A stretch of DNA of 64,000 bases from Echiichthys vipera (Eukaryota > Chordata > Actinopteri > Perciformes > Trachinidae): the NCBI GenBank assembly GCA_963691815.1, contig OY829654.1:7032878-7096877 (forward strand). Direction: 5' to 3'. The notes beneath the pieces are model-generated. The model made no database searches and had not been told where the DNA came from. It saw nothing but the letters and a program-made list of their open reading frames with translations. The position numbers and the translations under genes are program-made. Every line of letters starts with the position of its first letter. Position 1 is the stretch's first letter. Positions 38,901-49,190 of this stretch are shown here, one piece after another.

Positions 38901-39448
38901 TACATCCTGATTTGTTCATTTAGGCTGGAAAATTGGTTGAAGACACCCGCAGCGCACACTAATTGATGCATTGATCAGCCTTTAGATGTCCACATTCCTG
39001 GCATACCTCCGGAAGACATCCATTTAGTGTTTCACACATTTTGGTCCGTCTCGCTGTCTGAAGCTTGACCTAGTAGGGCACACCTGTCCTGTCCTAGTTT
39101 TTACCTTTGCCACAATTTATTTGCCCTGCATAGCAATCTGCACATACAGTATCTTACATATCTGCAGGTCAAACTTTAATCTCCATTACGGTTTTTCTGT
39201 ATGCAGCATCATGATGTATAACAGGCTTGAATATCAAAAGAGTCCTTTTGACATTTAGAGAGTTTTACCTTGATGCTTCCGCCGACCTCTTCACTGTTGG
39301 AAACAGTAGCATTGAAGGTCTCTGTGTGTTGTGGGGTGGCCTCCTTCTGCCTTTTTCTCTCCTTTTTGGCATCCACTCCATCCAGAAGGACACACTGAGT
39401 CCAAAACACTGCAGCCACCACGGCCAGAGGCCCAGCCCCACACCACAT
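17959..39448 (-). CDS. c1qtnf12: Adipolin (C1q/TNF-related protein 12), complete, 8 coding exons
   Basis: Secreted adipokine-type protein of the C1q/TNF family; in mammals adipolin promotes insulin sensitivity. Coding exons on the minus strand: 39448-39269, 24215-24111, 23941-23830, 23634-23450, 21517-21409, 20780-20687, 18227-18149, 18057-17959 (stop). All borders are GT/AG, phases agree, and the total is 963 bp or 320 aa (about 302 in human). The start ATG at 39448 has A at -3 and opens a hydrophobic signal peptide (WCGAGPLAVVAAVFW). N46 (NAT) is a possible glycan site. Residues 89-93 (RKRKR) fit the furin site known in adipolin. Residues 97-115 are Gly-X-Y triplets. The C1q-like part includes EAFHCKLKGP, VDKKTLVEL, GAFLRGSG, GRFTAPITGIYQFSA, LICIESLC, VGLESNSKIFTV and AGQYTSIFVDN, and the end is GMLLGV. 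These match adipolin better than erythroferrone (fam132b), for example ATERR and TLVEL. Exon borders are read by eye, not from transcripts. Confidence 0.95.
18361..18740. repeat. Foldback repeat of the GCTAAGCTAAC family, copy 1
   Basis: The left arm (TTAGCTAAGCACAAAGACAGGAAACGGGGAAACAGCTA) is the inverted complement, with changes, of the right arm (GCTAGCTGTTTCCTTCTTTTTCCAGTCTTTATGCTAAGC). It lies in the adipolin intron between exons 7 and 6. Other copies are at 27.3-28.4, 30.8-31.6 and 36.15-36.4 kb. Confidence 0.8.
24390..24695. repeat. TGACGT/ACGTTG-rich interspersed repeat
   Basis: The block holds many short, alternately oriented units such as TGACGTCA, AACGTTA, GACGTTGG and TTGACGTCAACC, spaced irregularly every 15-40 bp. 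This CpG-rich pattern differs sharply from its AT-rich intron surroundings. It resembles internally repetitive interspersed elements seen in many aquatic animal genomes. It ends where the MITE fragment at 24,700 begins. Confidence 0.6.
24700..24935. mobile_element. Fragment of the TTAA-flanked MITE family
   Basis: Matches the middle of the 1.0-2.3 kb element, about 1,370-1,560, in the same orientation (ACCGATCGAGGCAG; TTTTTGTCAA; TCTGACGGCAAGGT versus TCTGACAGCAAGGT). Neither terminal repeat is evident. Confidence 0.65.
27275..28400. repeat. Foldback family copy 2, arms split by other insertions
   Basis: A left arm (AGACTGGAAACAGGAGGAAACCGCTAACCTGG) at 27,318-27,350 pairs with a right arm (GGCCGGTTAGCTGTTTGCCC...GCTAAGCTAACC) at 28,300-28,350. 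Between them is a copy, in reverse orientation, of the repeat also found at 49.8 and 54.3 kb. Confidence 0.6.
28440..28500 (+). mobile_element. 3' tail of a LINE/SINE-type retroelement
   Basis: CCCCCCTTGGGATCAATAAAGTGTTTCTATTCTATTCT is a teleost retroelement-like 3' end (AATAAAGT followed by a TTCTA repeat). Only the tail is visible. The family (RTE/Rex3-like) is a guess from the tail. Confidence 0.45.
30770..31600. repeat. Foldback family copy 3, with long internal inverted repeat
   Basis: The outer arms are 30,770-30,830 (GGTTAGCTTAGC...AGACTGGAAACAGAGGGAAAC) and about 31,535-31,585 (GTTTCCTCCCGTTTCCAGTCT). A stronger inner pair is 30,881-30,967 with 31,343-31,405 (GGTCATACATTACATACATT against AATGTATGTAATGTATGACC). 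No coding region. Confidence 0.8.
32250..33400 (+). mobile_element. L1-type LINE remnant, C-terminal part of ORF2
   Basis: The frame 32,438-33,097 (one in-frame TAG at 32,696) gives FRYLQIRHFI, ITDDQWRDIL, HRAHYTNAKL and CNRCKKSPAYHAHMFWTCP. After a frameshift near 33,095 it continues as TQRVVAFTTQLARRNIVLKWKH and LEKLRFSLRGS, ending at 33,384. The Cys-x2-Cys/His-x-x-Cys zinc-knuckle-like end and the KWKH block are typical of vertebrate/fish L1 ORF2 C-termini. 5'-truncated and inactive, in the sense direction opposite to adipolin. Confidence 0.85.
35684..35890. repeat. Dispersed repeat pair, copy 1
   Basis: Matches 52,139-52,325 in the same orientation (TTTTGTAGGCCAA, GGAAAATAAGCTC, TTTGTTCAGCAAGATAATCTTCA, AACACCACTTTT-type blocks). 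Non-coding. Confidence 0.75.
36150..36400. repeat. Foldback family copy 4, compact
   Basis: The left arm at 36,160-36,215 (GCTTAGCATAAAACCTGGAAACGGGCAAACAGCTAGCC) faces the right arm at 36,305-36,365 (TAGGCTTGTCGTTTTCCCC...TTATCCTAAGCTAAGCTAACC). The short spacer makes this the cleanest hairpin of the family. Confidence 0.8.
39269..39448 (-). other. c1qtnf12: Adipolin coding exon 1 (signal peptide exon)
   Basis: The exon gives 60 codons and ends in phase 0 at AAG|GTAAAACT. It encodes the signal peptide, then a basic KKERKRQKE stretch and the acceptor sequon NAT. It is 15 kb from exon 2, so it is easily missed by gene finders. It is assigned to adipolin because it lies in the right order and strand, ends in the right phase, and resembles the human N-terminus in layout (hydrophobic leader ending in GV, basic stretch, NAT-S). 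The in-frame open stretch upstream of 39448 has no ATG in a better position. Confidence 0.85.
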
Positions 39449-40420
39449 CTTCACGCTTTTTCTATCAGCACCAGAATCCCTGCAGAAACAGCCTGAATCT
39501 TCTAGTGGAGGACTGATTATACAGAAGCTTGAGGATGCCCACAAGACTCACAAGACACAAAGTCCCAACAGGGGAAGGAGACTGGAGGAATGCAACTTCA
39601 GGGACTCCCCGTCCAAGAGACTGTCAGACTGACTGCTGCCGCCGTTGCTCCCTTCTTGATGAGCTCTCAGCCAGCACAACGTTGCAGGGGCACTGTTAAC
39701 TCTAGCCAGAAAGCTAGGGAGGCTTACTCAACTATGAAATGTGTCAAGCAGAATGGTCCAAGGGAATGACAGATCGGCACAGATCTGACAGCAAATAAAC
39801 CCATTAGTGAGATTTTTCACGCTTTCTGCTCTGTTGGGGGGTGAGGTGTAGAGGGAGGGGGAGGGGTGGGGGGGATACAGGGGGGCAAAAGAAGAGGCAG
39901 AGAGGAGGAGCGTCCAAAGCCGAGGGTGGGCGGTGGGGGGGCTCGAGATGGATGGCAATATTCTCTTTACCCCTCCGCTCTCTCCTGCTGTTTCTCACCC
40001 TGAGCGGAGGATCTAGACTCCAGCAAAGTTGCGTGATTGCAGGAAAAGCTGCAAGATCCACAAAAGTCAGGCTTTCATCAGAAGATGTTCTGAATCTGTC
40101 TTCCATGCACCCCGCGGGGGATGCAGAGTGAACAAAGCCCAAGATGGAGATGGATGAGGTCAAGTTTTGATCCTTGCCCTGCAGCCGCCCTCTTTTCACC
40201 TCGCCCCTGTCACAAAACTTTACAGGTAGCTCTTCTGCCTGACACAACTAAGGTGCTCCCCGCGCTAACTCTCCCAACAAGTCCAAGGCCACGTGGAAGT
40301 TTCACACTAGAGAGCAGTGATTTGTTGTGTGGTAGGTCCCTTTTTTTTGTTGCTGTTTCACTCCCCGTCTTTCTTGTCTCAGTTGCTCCTTTGCTCTGAC
40401 TGAGCTTACAGGAGGGCTCA
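39449..40420 (-). promoter_or_regulatory. Probable 5' UTR/promoter region of adipolin
   Basis: This is the sequence just upstream of the adipolin ATG on the minus strand. It is clearly more GC-rich than its surroundings, especially about 39,830-40,290, with G-rich runs. A long pyrimidine-rich stretch on the plus strand follows at 40,430-40,530. I see no convincing TATA box, so the start site and any 5' UTR intron are unknown. The call rests on position and base composition only. Confidence 0.4.
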
Positions 40421-41499
40421 CAGTGGAGTTTTATCATCACCCTTTCTCCCTCCCGCTTCTCTTTCTCCCCCACTCTCCCACTCCCTCTCCCTCTCCCTCT
40501 GTCTCTCTCTCACACCGTTTCTCTCCCTTGCCTCTATTGGCAACCCTACTAGCTTATTCAGCTCTGTTTTATCTCATAGATGAAATGTTCAAGCTGAAGA
40601 GGTTCTTTGGCAGACAAGTTGTGTGCGTGTGATGTGTATAAAGTTGTGTATCTGTCTGAGAGTGTCTGTCATTTTGGCTCAATATTAGTCTACACTACCA
40701 AAGCCCTGTGTTTACATCCACGCAAGAAATAAAAATGTACTATTTTGTGACTTTGAGGCATTATCTTGTGTAATCTGTCGCTTGAAAACCTGCCAGAGAA
40801 CCTTGACTTTGACTGTGCATGTTTGTTTTATTCTGTGTTGACGTTCGGGAAAATGTTTTCACTTTTCTGAATGCTCTCAATTAGGAAAACATTTGAAGTA
40901 AGTGATTATAGTTACTGTAAATAGTTACTGTAAGTACTGTAAATTGCAGGTTTCAGTAAATAACATGACTGATGTGAACAAATTATTGGTTTGGGTATTC
41001 CTACAATCAGCTAATTTGTCTAAAAGGAAGTCAGCCCTCTTGTACTCATATAAACATAAATAACATGTTTGCTACCAGATTTTTTTAATTATTTGTTTTA
41101 CTTTCAACTTACATGTTTAGACTGCTTCTTTCATCTACTTGATATTATTACATTTTAACACACTGCCACCCAGAGGCGGCAGCCTGCAGTACAAAACAAC
41201 TAACCAGTACCTTTCCAGTATGGCTCCATACTTGTGACATCCTACTTCCTGTATTTGCTGGCACGCCTGTCTCAAAACCAAAACGTAGCAGGTCGCAGAA
41301 GTAGCGTCAAGCTCTGCACAGGGAAACAGAACAAAACCGGACGTTTGGTAAATCTGCCTTCAAAATAAAAGACAGAAATTCAGCTTGCACGTGTCAGAAT
41401 AAAACAATAAATTAAATTTTCTTACCCCCCCCCCCGAAAAAAAACAATAGGACTATTGCATGTTTGCTTTTATAGCGCATGTGTTTTCTGCACTTTGTA

Positions 41500-42130
41500 A
41501 ATGTTTTCTAACATTTTTCACTTTAGCTGACTTTCAAACATTCATTTTAGCTATTTTGCCATTTTTTTTTTTTAGGTAATGACATATATCTATTCTCAGC
41601 TATTTTTACCTTTATATTCATTACTTTTAGCTATTTCACAATCATTAATCCGTTTGTTTTTTAGCCATTTCGCCTTTTTATGTATTATGTTTTCACAATT
41701 TATCCATTAGCCATTTTGAACATTTATCCTTTACCTGTTACTTTAAGCCAACATTACTTTGATCTACATAGACCATTTACCCATTAACTTTACTTGGAAC
41801 TAACAAATTCGACTGTTTACACATTAGGCTACCAGCGACCATCGCTGGTATAGAGAATTTTTTTTTTTACTTTTAGCCAGCCATTTAATATCTATTATTT
41901 GAGCTATTTGAAACATGTATTCTCCATTACCTTTGGCTAACTAACATTATCTCAACTGTTTGTAAGTCACGTTACTATAGTTATCAATGTTAACCATTAC
42001 TTTTAGTCGGCTATTTTACTGTATAAATTACTTTTAATCATGTTTATACATGTATGCATTCATTTTAGCTAACAATTTAGACCATTACGTCTAGCTAGCT
42101 CAACTGTGTTTCCATTAAGTTACATTTAAC
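41500..42130. repeat. Degenerate tandem repeat with TTTTAGCTATTT units
   Basis: CACTTTAGCTGA, CATTTTAGCTATTTTGCC, TACTTTTAGCTATTTCACA, TTTTAGCCATTTCGCC, TTAGCCATTTTGAAC, TACTTTTAGCCAGCCATTT and similar units recur every 35-60 bp. This is an old minisatellite-like tract on the flank of the AT microsatellite, upstream of sdf4. Confidence 0.65.
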
Positions 42131-42189
42131 GTTAGAAAGTTAATCCCATTGTCTTTCGTTGCGTTATATTTAAACCATTTACCATTACT

Positions 42190-42342
<153 letters not shown>

Positions 42343-42699
42343 TTAACCATTTATCACATATTTAGCTAAGTTAGCTATAACTATTTCAACATCTAGCACT
42401 GTTAACGTTAACTGTTTTGCACTTTCTAGCTGTTCAGAAGTAGCGGACTGTGGAAATGTATTGACTTATATATGATAATTGTTCTCGACAAATACACATT
42501 CAATACGGATTTAATTTTGAAAGTGCTGCTCGGAAGTTATACTTGTGAGTTTGGTTAGCTTAACACAAATGTATCATAACAACGTTAGCAACTAGCTAAG
42601 AGGCCAGTTCAACTGACAGCTGGGGGTAATTGACGCTTCACCGTAATATCGGAAAGCACCTCTACAGCCGACTGTTATCTCGTCAGTGGAGTTTTTTAG

Positions 42700-42796
42700 A
42701 CTGACCGTCACACATTTTTGGAGCGGTGGGTGTTGTGGAGGAGCCACGTGTACAGGAACAGGAGTCAGACAGTTTTCCTGACTGGAACCCCTGCAG
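42700..42796 (+). promoter_or_regulatory. Probable non-coding first exon/promoter of sdf4, with CACGTG box
   Basis: sdf4 coding exon 1 is preceded by a clear acceptor (TTTTACTTTAG ending at 44,116), so an upstream non-coding exon is needed. The best donor upstream is CTGCAG|GTTTGT at 42,796/42,797, and the sequence before it is GC-richer than its flanks. GCCACGTG at 42,743-42,750 is an E-box and also contains the GCCACGT core bound by UPR-type bZIP factors such as XBP1. That would suit a Golgi-lumen protein gene, but this is inference. The transcription start cannot be fixed from sequence alone. Confidence 0.45.
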
Positions 42797-43205
42797 GTTT
42801 GTTTGACTAGGAAGTCCAGCTAACATTAGCCACTGCAGCTAACCTGGGCATCTCTCAACATCCGAAGTCGTTTGAACTTCCTCACAGTGTCGTTTGTGTG
42901 CTTGACAGTTTGGTCGCATTGTCTCTATTTATACATGTAATACCATTTGCCTGACATTAACATGTAATGTTTCACTTACCTGCTTGTGTTAGCCGCGTAC
43001 GTAGCTAACTAACGGTCAACTGAAATAAATTCGAATGACGTAACGAGGTTCAATTCACGAGCTTACCTGTATTTACGTTACTAAGCGACCATTAAAGTTG
43101 CCTTTTGAGCACGTAATTCAGTGCCAGTAAATGACATTAAAGTGGATGATGTGTATGGCAAGCGGTGTTAACATTCAATAGAATCACACTCCTATCTGTG
43201 ATTAC

Positions 43206-43690
43206 CTTTTAGATATCCATAACACCTTTTCTCTAAAAATACACAACAGAAAATCCTTCCTAGTCAGAATGATCATTTCAGATATCCACAACGTCATTAG
43301 TACATAAATACAAATGACGTCACTTTTGCCATTCATGTGTATTAGGCTCTCAAGTCACCCACACTTACATTTTAGATATTTAGAGTGAACTTTCTGGATA
43401 TCTTTTATGTAATTCTTACAGAGAAAAACTCCAATTTCAGATATCCACAATTTACTAGTCAGAATTTTAATTCCAGATATCCCAAATGAAAAACTATACC
43501 AGGTATCCATAATGTAATCTTGACTATCTGAAAATACATTTTGTCTATTAACAGATATGTATAACAGCATCCACAATGTTCATGCTAGATATATCTAAAA
43601 TGTAATTGTGGATATCTAAAATTGAAAGCTCAATAAAATATTGTTGATATCTGAAATGTTCCTTTTCGACTAGGACGAATTGAATTACAG
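43206..43690. repeat. Degenerate periodic array of AGATATCCACAATGTAAT units
   Basis: At least a dozen imperfect units centred on GATATCC/GATATCT recur every 25-60 bp in both orientations (43,211; 43,279; 43,398; 43,436; 43,474; 43,500; 43,610; 43,648 and others). They are separated by short AT-rich spacers and TAGTCAGAAT motifs. The array lies in the first intron of sdf4, about 0.5 kb before the coding start exon. Confidence 0.75.
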
Positions 43691-44122
43691 ATATGTGCAA
43701 TACATATCCAGTTTAGTTATTTAATGTTAAAACCAGACAAAAAAAGACAGTTAATATTATTATAACCTTATGTTGCGTTCAGAGTACACATCACATCTTC
43801 GTGCAACATGTTCCCGTCTGTAGGTTAACTATGAAACTACGTTTTATATACGATACATGATATATTTATTCATGCTTTTGGCTGCTTATGTGTGTATTCC
43901 TGTTTGTCGAAGGGTTTGATGACTCTCGGTAGTTTAAACTAAAAATAAAAAATTCATCTTCTGCATAAATTTGCCTAAACTGTGGATGACATGAACAGGA
44001 TTTCCCAGTGGGCGTGATGCATTATCTTGTCTTGGCTAACTTGGCTTGATACCTTTTTTTATTTTTTTATTTTTTAGAGTTAGTTCACATAACTTAAACC
44101 TTAAATTTTACTTTAGGAAATC

Positions 44123-47100
44123 ATGGCTGTTTGGAGGAAACTGTGGTGCAGAAACCTCCTGGCAATGTCACTGCTTTTCTACATCCTGCTCCACACAATG
44201 GATGTGCATGCACGGCCAGCCAACATGTCAGCCGCTAAAGATAAGACTCCAGTGAGCAAGGACGACAACGAGATTCTCCCTCCGGACCACCTGAACGGGG
44301 TGAAGATGGAGATGGACGGTCACCTCAATAAAGACTTTCATCAGGAGGTTTTCCTGGGTAAAGAGATCGAGGAGTTTGAGGAAGACTCTGAGCCGAGGAG
44401 GAACAGAAAGAAGCTGATTGAAATTTTCACCAAGTAAGTCCTGCTTGTCTTCCTCATTGTAGATTTCAGTCAGGGGTTGCAACACTGGATGAACTGGATG
44501 CTTGAGCGTAGCTGCTTGTCAGGTTATTCACAAGTTACCGGCAGGAAGTTAAAGCAAAGAGGGGTGTAGCCCCTAGGAATAATATCCTGTATGCTGTGAT
44601 CATTTAAACATCACTGTTATGATAAGCTGAAGGTGTCAGATTTAGATGTGCCCGGGGTATATGTCACAATTTACTCAAAATCCAAATATGGAAAAAATAC
44701 TGATATGGAGCTAAGAAATGTACTGCTGTGAATGGGTACATTTGTGCCAGTTATTTTAGCCACCTAAAAAAAAAAAAGAATCTACGTCAGTTTAAGTGTA
44801 CACTGTAGCTGTTATCTATGGCCTTGTCAAAACCACCAGACATTGACAAAAACAGTCCTCCCAGAAGTTGCTGGTCTTCTGCTGCCTTGATCGGTTACTT
44901 AGTCAGTTAGCATTATTGTTAGCTTGGTGTTTTAAAGGGTTAGAAACGAACAAAACTAACTAACCAATCAAGGAAGCATGTAGGTAGACCAGCAAGTCAT
45001 GCGATCTGCAAGGTAAAATAACTCTTGGTGTCTTTGACAAGGACACAGAGCATAAAAAAGGGTGGGGTTCCGACTGTCATCTAATACACTGACTATGGAC
45101 CTCATACGACCCCACTTCAAAGAAATCAGAATTATCTCTTTAATAATAAACATGAGAATACATTAAAGTACCTGTATTGACAGAAATAATGAACATAAGC
45201 TGAAAAAACACCAAGTTATGCAGTTTATGCAATTTCTCTGTATAATATACTTTTACAAGAAAAGGTGCCATTGTTAGCAGAGAATGACAACAGAGGAAAA
45301 AGGACACTTTGTAAACTAATCCGTCACTATGACTTGACAAAGTTCCCTTCCCCCCACCCTTCTCTTTTTCTGCCTTTTAAAATGATTTTTTTAAAAAGGT
45401 GAATATTAAAAAGGTCTTAGTGCTTGGCCAGTTTAAACTAAAGCACCAGATTGGATATAAGCCATTGAGACCATTACAGCTGATAGTAGTTTAATGGTGG
45501 TCTTTATGTTCAATAATTCAAGCTAAATTAGCAGCTAATTTATTTTGTTTCCGTCCTTTTACAGAGTTGATTTCAACAAGGACAAGAGTGTCAGTGCCAA
45601 GGAGATGCAGCGCTGGATTATGGAGAAGACGGAGGAGCACTTTCAGGAGGCCATGGTGGAGAACAAGAACAGTTTCCGTGCTGTTGACCCCGACGGCGAC
45701 GGTGAGCGCGTGCAGAAAATCACTTATTATTCAAAGCACACAGGACTGTGTTTCTAATCCTGTCAGGATTGTATGACTTGTGTGAGCCATGCTGCAACAG
45801 CGTGTCCTTAACTAAAACCCCAATTCTCAATTCACGCTTTGTCCATAGGTCACGTGACATGGGATGAATACAGGGTCAAATTTCTGGCCAGCAAAGGTTT
45901 CAATGAAAAGGAAATTGCTGAGAAAATAAAGAATAATGAAGATCTGAAACTGGATGAGGAAAGTAAGTGAAGAACTATATGAAGTATGCTTTTCAAGAAT
46001 ATGTGCTTCAGTAATATAAAATATAAGTAACACTGTAAATGTTCTCATCGTTGCAGCTCAGGAGGTTTTGGAAAGCCTGAAGGACCGCTGGTTTCAGGCT
46101 GACAACCCACCAGCTGACCAGCTGCTGAATGAGCAGGAGTTCCTCTCTTTCCTTCATCCTGAACACAGCAGAGGCATGCTCAAATACATGGTCAAGGAGA
46201 TCGTGCGCGACTTAGGTACACATTTTAATTTTTAATTTAAATTTTTTAAACACCTGAATCATGAGTGTGATAATCTTAAACCTGTTTTAACTATTTGTTT
46301 TTAGCCACAAGCACTGACAAGTTGTCGCCTTTTAAGATGACATGTAGAACTGGATAAAGAACAGCTGTTTATTTACACATCTAACAGGTGCATAGCAACA
46401 TTAGCAAGTCCAATATTGACTGGCCTGTTAGCTGGGTTTTGATTTCTACTAACACCTAAGGGAAACAGCTGGCTCTTAAGCTGCTAAAACACAAGAGACT
46501 TGCAGTCTGACCTAGCTAACTTCAGGTTTAGTGCTACAGTACGCTAACCTGAATGGGGGTGAAACAGATACACATAGTTGTATGCAGTAGGTTAAATACA
46601 GTTTTTAGATGACACTATGTGTTGCACTTTTAAATAACATGAGGTGATTTGGTTTGGTTTCTGTGAATGTTAACATTGTAACTCAGGTTGTGTAACCCTG
46701 TCAAGCTCACTCTCATATTATGAAAAACTGATATTAAACGGGGAACTTTACTACATGGGTATGTAAATATTTTCCTGCTTGCTACCTACTGTTGGGTCAG
46801 ACTTTCTGCACAAACACTACCAGATCCGCTGATATAGGCAAATATCTGTTTATATAATAGGGAATTTGTGTATTTGATGTTGTACCTTACATGACTACCC
46901 ATGTGTATTTGAATAAGCATTTCCAGAGAAGAGACCCGTTATGAAAATGGATTGAACAGATACAGGCTAAACATCGTTGCTTGTTTGTAGACCAGGATGG
47001 CGATAAGAAACTGACGCTGTCAGAGTTCATCTCTCTACCCGTGGGCACCGTGGAGAACCAGCAGGCTCAGGACATCGATGACGACTGGGTCCGAGAGAGG

Positions 47101-47675
47101 AAGAAGGAGTTTGAGGACGTGATTGATTCAGACGGTGATGGCATTGTAACCATGGAGGAACTGGAGGTAAGTCATGCAGAGTGCTTGAAAAGTCTTGTTT
47201 GATTGACTCTGCCCACAAGATCTGAATTACCTTTGAGGGCTGAATAATAACACAACTGTACGGAACATAGACAATCTGAAGAAGTCACGCTTTTAGAGAT
47301 GCTCTGTACCAAATTCGGTGACAATTTCTTAAAATTTGTACATAAAGTAGTGGGAAAAAACAGATTTGGACAAATTCAAAGTGGCGGTAAACCTATATAG
47401 ATTTATATCTCACATATATTTTAAAATAACCCATTGAATTGACTATCACTGACAGTTCTTTGCCGCTTTCTCCTTCTCTCGTCCTGTGTGCCGTACAGGA
47501 GTACATGGACCCGATGAACGAGCACAACGCTCTGAACGAGGCCAGGCAGATGATCGCTGTCGCAGATGAAAACCAGAATCATAACTTGGAGCTGGATGAG
47601 ATTCTCAAGTACAGCGAATACTTCACGGGCAGCAAGCTCATGGATTACGCCAGAAATGTTCACGAGGAGTTCTGA
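44123..47675 (+). CDS. sdf4: 45 kDa calcium-binding protein Cab45 (stromal cell-derived factor 4), complete
   Basis: Ca2+-binding protein of the CREC family in the Golgi lumen; in mammals Cab45 takes part in sorting secretory cargo at the trans-Golgi. Coding exons: 44123-44433, 45565-45701, 45849-45962, 46057-46215, 46991-47166, 47499-47675. Phases agree and the total is 1074 bp or 357 aa (362 in human). Residues 1-30 form a hydrophobic leader, and N34 (NMS) is a possible glycan site. EF-hand loops are clear at 106-117 (DFNKDKSVSAKE), 145-156 (DPDGDGHVTWDE), 241-252 (DQDGDKKLTLSE), 286-297 (DSDGDGIVTMEE) and 322-333 (DENQNHNLELDE). A weaker loop lies near RWFQADNPPADQ. The protein ends in HEEF, the retention-like tail typical of the family. 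The ATG has A at -3 and G at +4 and lies 6 bp after the acceptor. Confidence 0.97.
44705..45143. mobile_element. Diverged MITE of the same TTAA family in sdf4 intron
   Basis: Shares AATGTACTGCTGTG, GGTGTTTTAAAG, AACTAAC and GGTAAAATAACT-type blocks with the 1.0-2.3 kb element. It ends in AATCAGAATTATCTC then TTAA, a decayed version of that element's right end. It lies between sdf4 coding exons 1 and 2. Confidence 0.65.
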
Positions 47676-48166
47676 AGACGTAGCGCACCCCTCCCCCCCT
47701 TTGGTCCGCTCAGCAGGGCAACATCTCACATCTGCTTCAGGGACAAGCCAGACGAAGGGGGTGCAAACTAATGATAGGATGTTTTAGTGTGCAATTCTGT
47801 GTTTCAAAGCCTCACTGGCCTCTTTCACTGCTGACTCCAATTAATACATCCTTCCTTCAGCCCTGGACTGTCTGCCAGCCGTCAGAGTTAACATGGTCTG
47901 CCTTCTGTGTGCCATTGGACTTTTAAATATACTGGGCTGTTCGACTCCAAATTTGTTTGTGATCTTGTGAAGTGTGTGTATATGAGGAAGTTTTTGATCC
48001 CTGACTAGATTATTTGCGTTGTTGGTGCAGTGGTGAGAGACCGCACAGCCAGGAGATATTACCAGTTGTTCTGAAGGATCTTTCGCTTTTTATCTGGCGT
48101 GTCTGTACACCGTGTAAATATTCATTGTCAGGTACCAATGCCTGTGTCAGAGAGAAAAGCTGAACA

Positions 48167-48172
48167 AATAAA
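48167..48172 (+). terminator. Candidate poly(A) signal of sdf4
   Basis: AATAAA lies about 490 bp after the sdf4 stop codon, in the context GAACAAATAAATTTAATGC. It is followed by a repeat-like AT-rich tract. It is the best canonical signal in the first 600 bp after the stop. Confidence 0.6.
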
Positions 48173-49150
48173 TTTAATGCTGCTAAAAAGGAAAAATCCC
48201 TTCGAATTTAATGGTGATGCACGCCGTAATTCCCCCAATTAAAAGGTGATTTTTGTCATTAGTGGGGTACAATTCCACTAGCTTTCATTATGGCTAGTAG
48301 GGTTGGGCGTCATGTTCAAAATTTCCAACCGACTGATATTGGTCGTAATTACAGCAGGGACGTGGTCGAGCGGGGAGTTTGATATGTTCCACAAGCTCTT
48401 TTTTAAGTCAAATAAATAAACCAAATTAAATCAAAATGTCAAAAAAGATAATATTCTTACGCCTGTTTTCCTTATTAAAACAGAAAAACACAACCGCACA
48501 CTTTCTGAAGTCAGGTTTCTCTCTTTAACCAAACTAAAACATTAGCTTATGTAATTGTATCATTAAAGCTGCAGCAGCAGAAATGGGGGAGGTGCAGAAG
48601 TGTAGTTTTCTAACTCTCTTTTGCCCTAAAGTAAACTTCTTGCTCCAGGTTTTACTCATCAAAGCACGACGGAAACATCATGAAAGTCACCAAAACCGTC
48701 TTTCCACTGTTCCAACAATCCAATCTCTGCTTTGGTTAAAACAAATCCTTAAATCAGTTAAATGTGAAAATACGCCTGCTCTTCACTGTCACCCTCTGTC
48801 TCTCTCTTGCTTGCACTCGTTCTTTAAAAGGCAGATCATTAAAAAAGCAAAATAAAATGCCAAAAATGATTTGTACTCAGCCAATCTATTCATCCAGTCG
48901 CCCAACCCTAATATATATATCATCCGTCCTTCTACTTATAAACAGAGCGGAAAAAATAGAGAAGTTTAACTTTTAAAGCTGCCTCAATAACGTACAGTGA
49001 TCCTCTTTAGCACAGGCTTTCATTAACAATTTATTGTCAGAGTAATATATGAAAACAATGGGCCTTTTAATCAGCAGACTTTTGACTTCATGAAGGAAAA
49101 GCACAGGTGTTACTGAAAACATTAACATATTATTAGAAACAATACCGTTT

Positions 49151-49153
<3 letters not shown>

Positions 49154-49189
<36 letters not shown>

Positions 49190-49190
49190 T
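49154..49190. repeat. (TG)n microsatellite
   Basis: About 17 uninterrupted TG dinucleotides in the sdf4-hipk intergenic region. Confidence 0.95.

Larger units (their letters stand above)
24216..39268 (-). other. Adipolin intron 1 (about 15 kb)
   Basis: The donor is AAG|GTAAAA next to 39268 and the acceptor is TTTCTGCTGCAG ending at 24216. No other gene was found inside. It carries the TGACGT-rich repeat (24.4-24.7 kb), a fragment of the TTAA-flanked MITE family (24.70-24.94 kb), foldback repeats at 27.3-28.4, 30.8-31.6 and 36.15-36.4 kb, an L1-type LINE remnant (32.25-33.4 kb), and a GC-rich block at 38.0-38.3 kb. Long first introns of this kind often hold enhancers, but no regulatory site can be proven from the sequence alone. 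Confidence 0.85.

Noticed and set aside
39449..39544. Upstream extension of the adipolin exon 1 frame
   Set aside because: It has no ATG (it opens with TTG). The ATG at 39,448 has a good context and starts directly before the hydrophobic leader.
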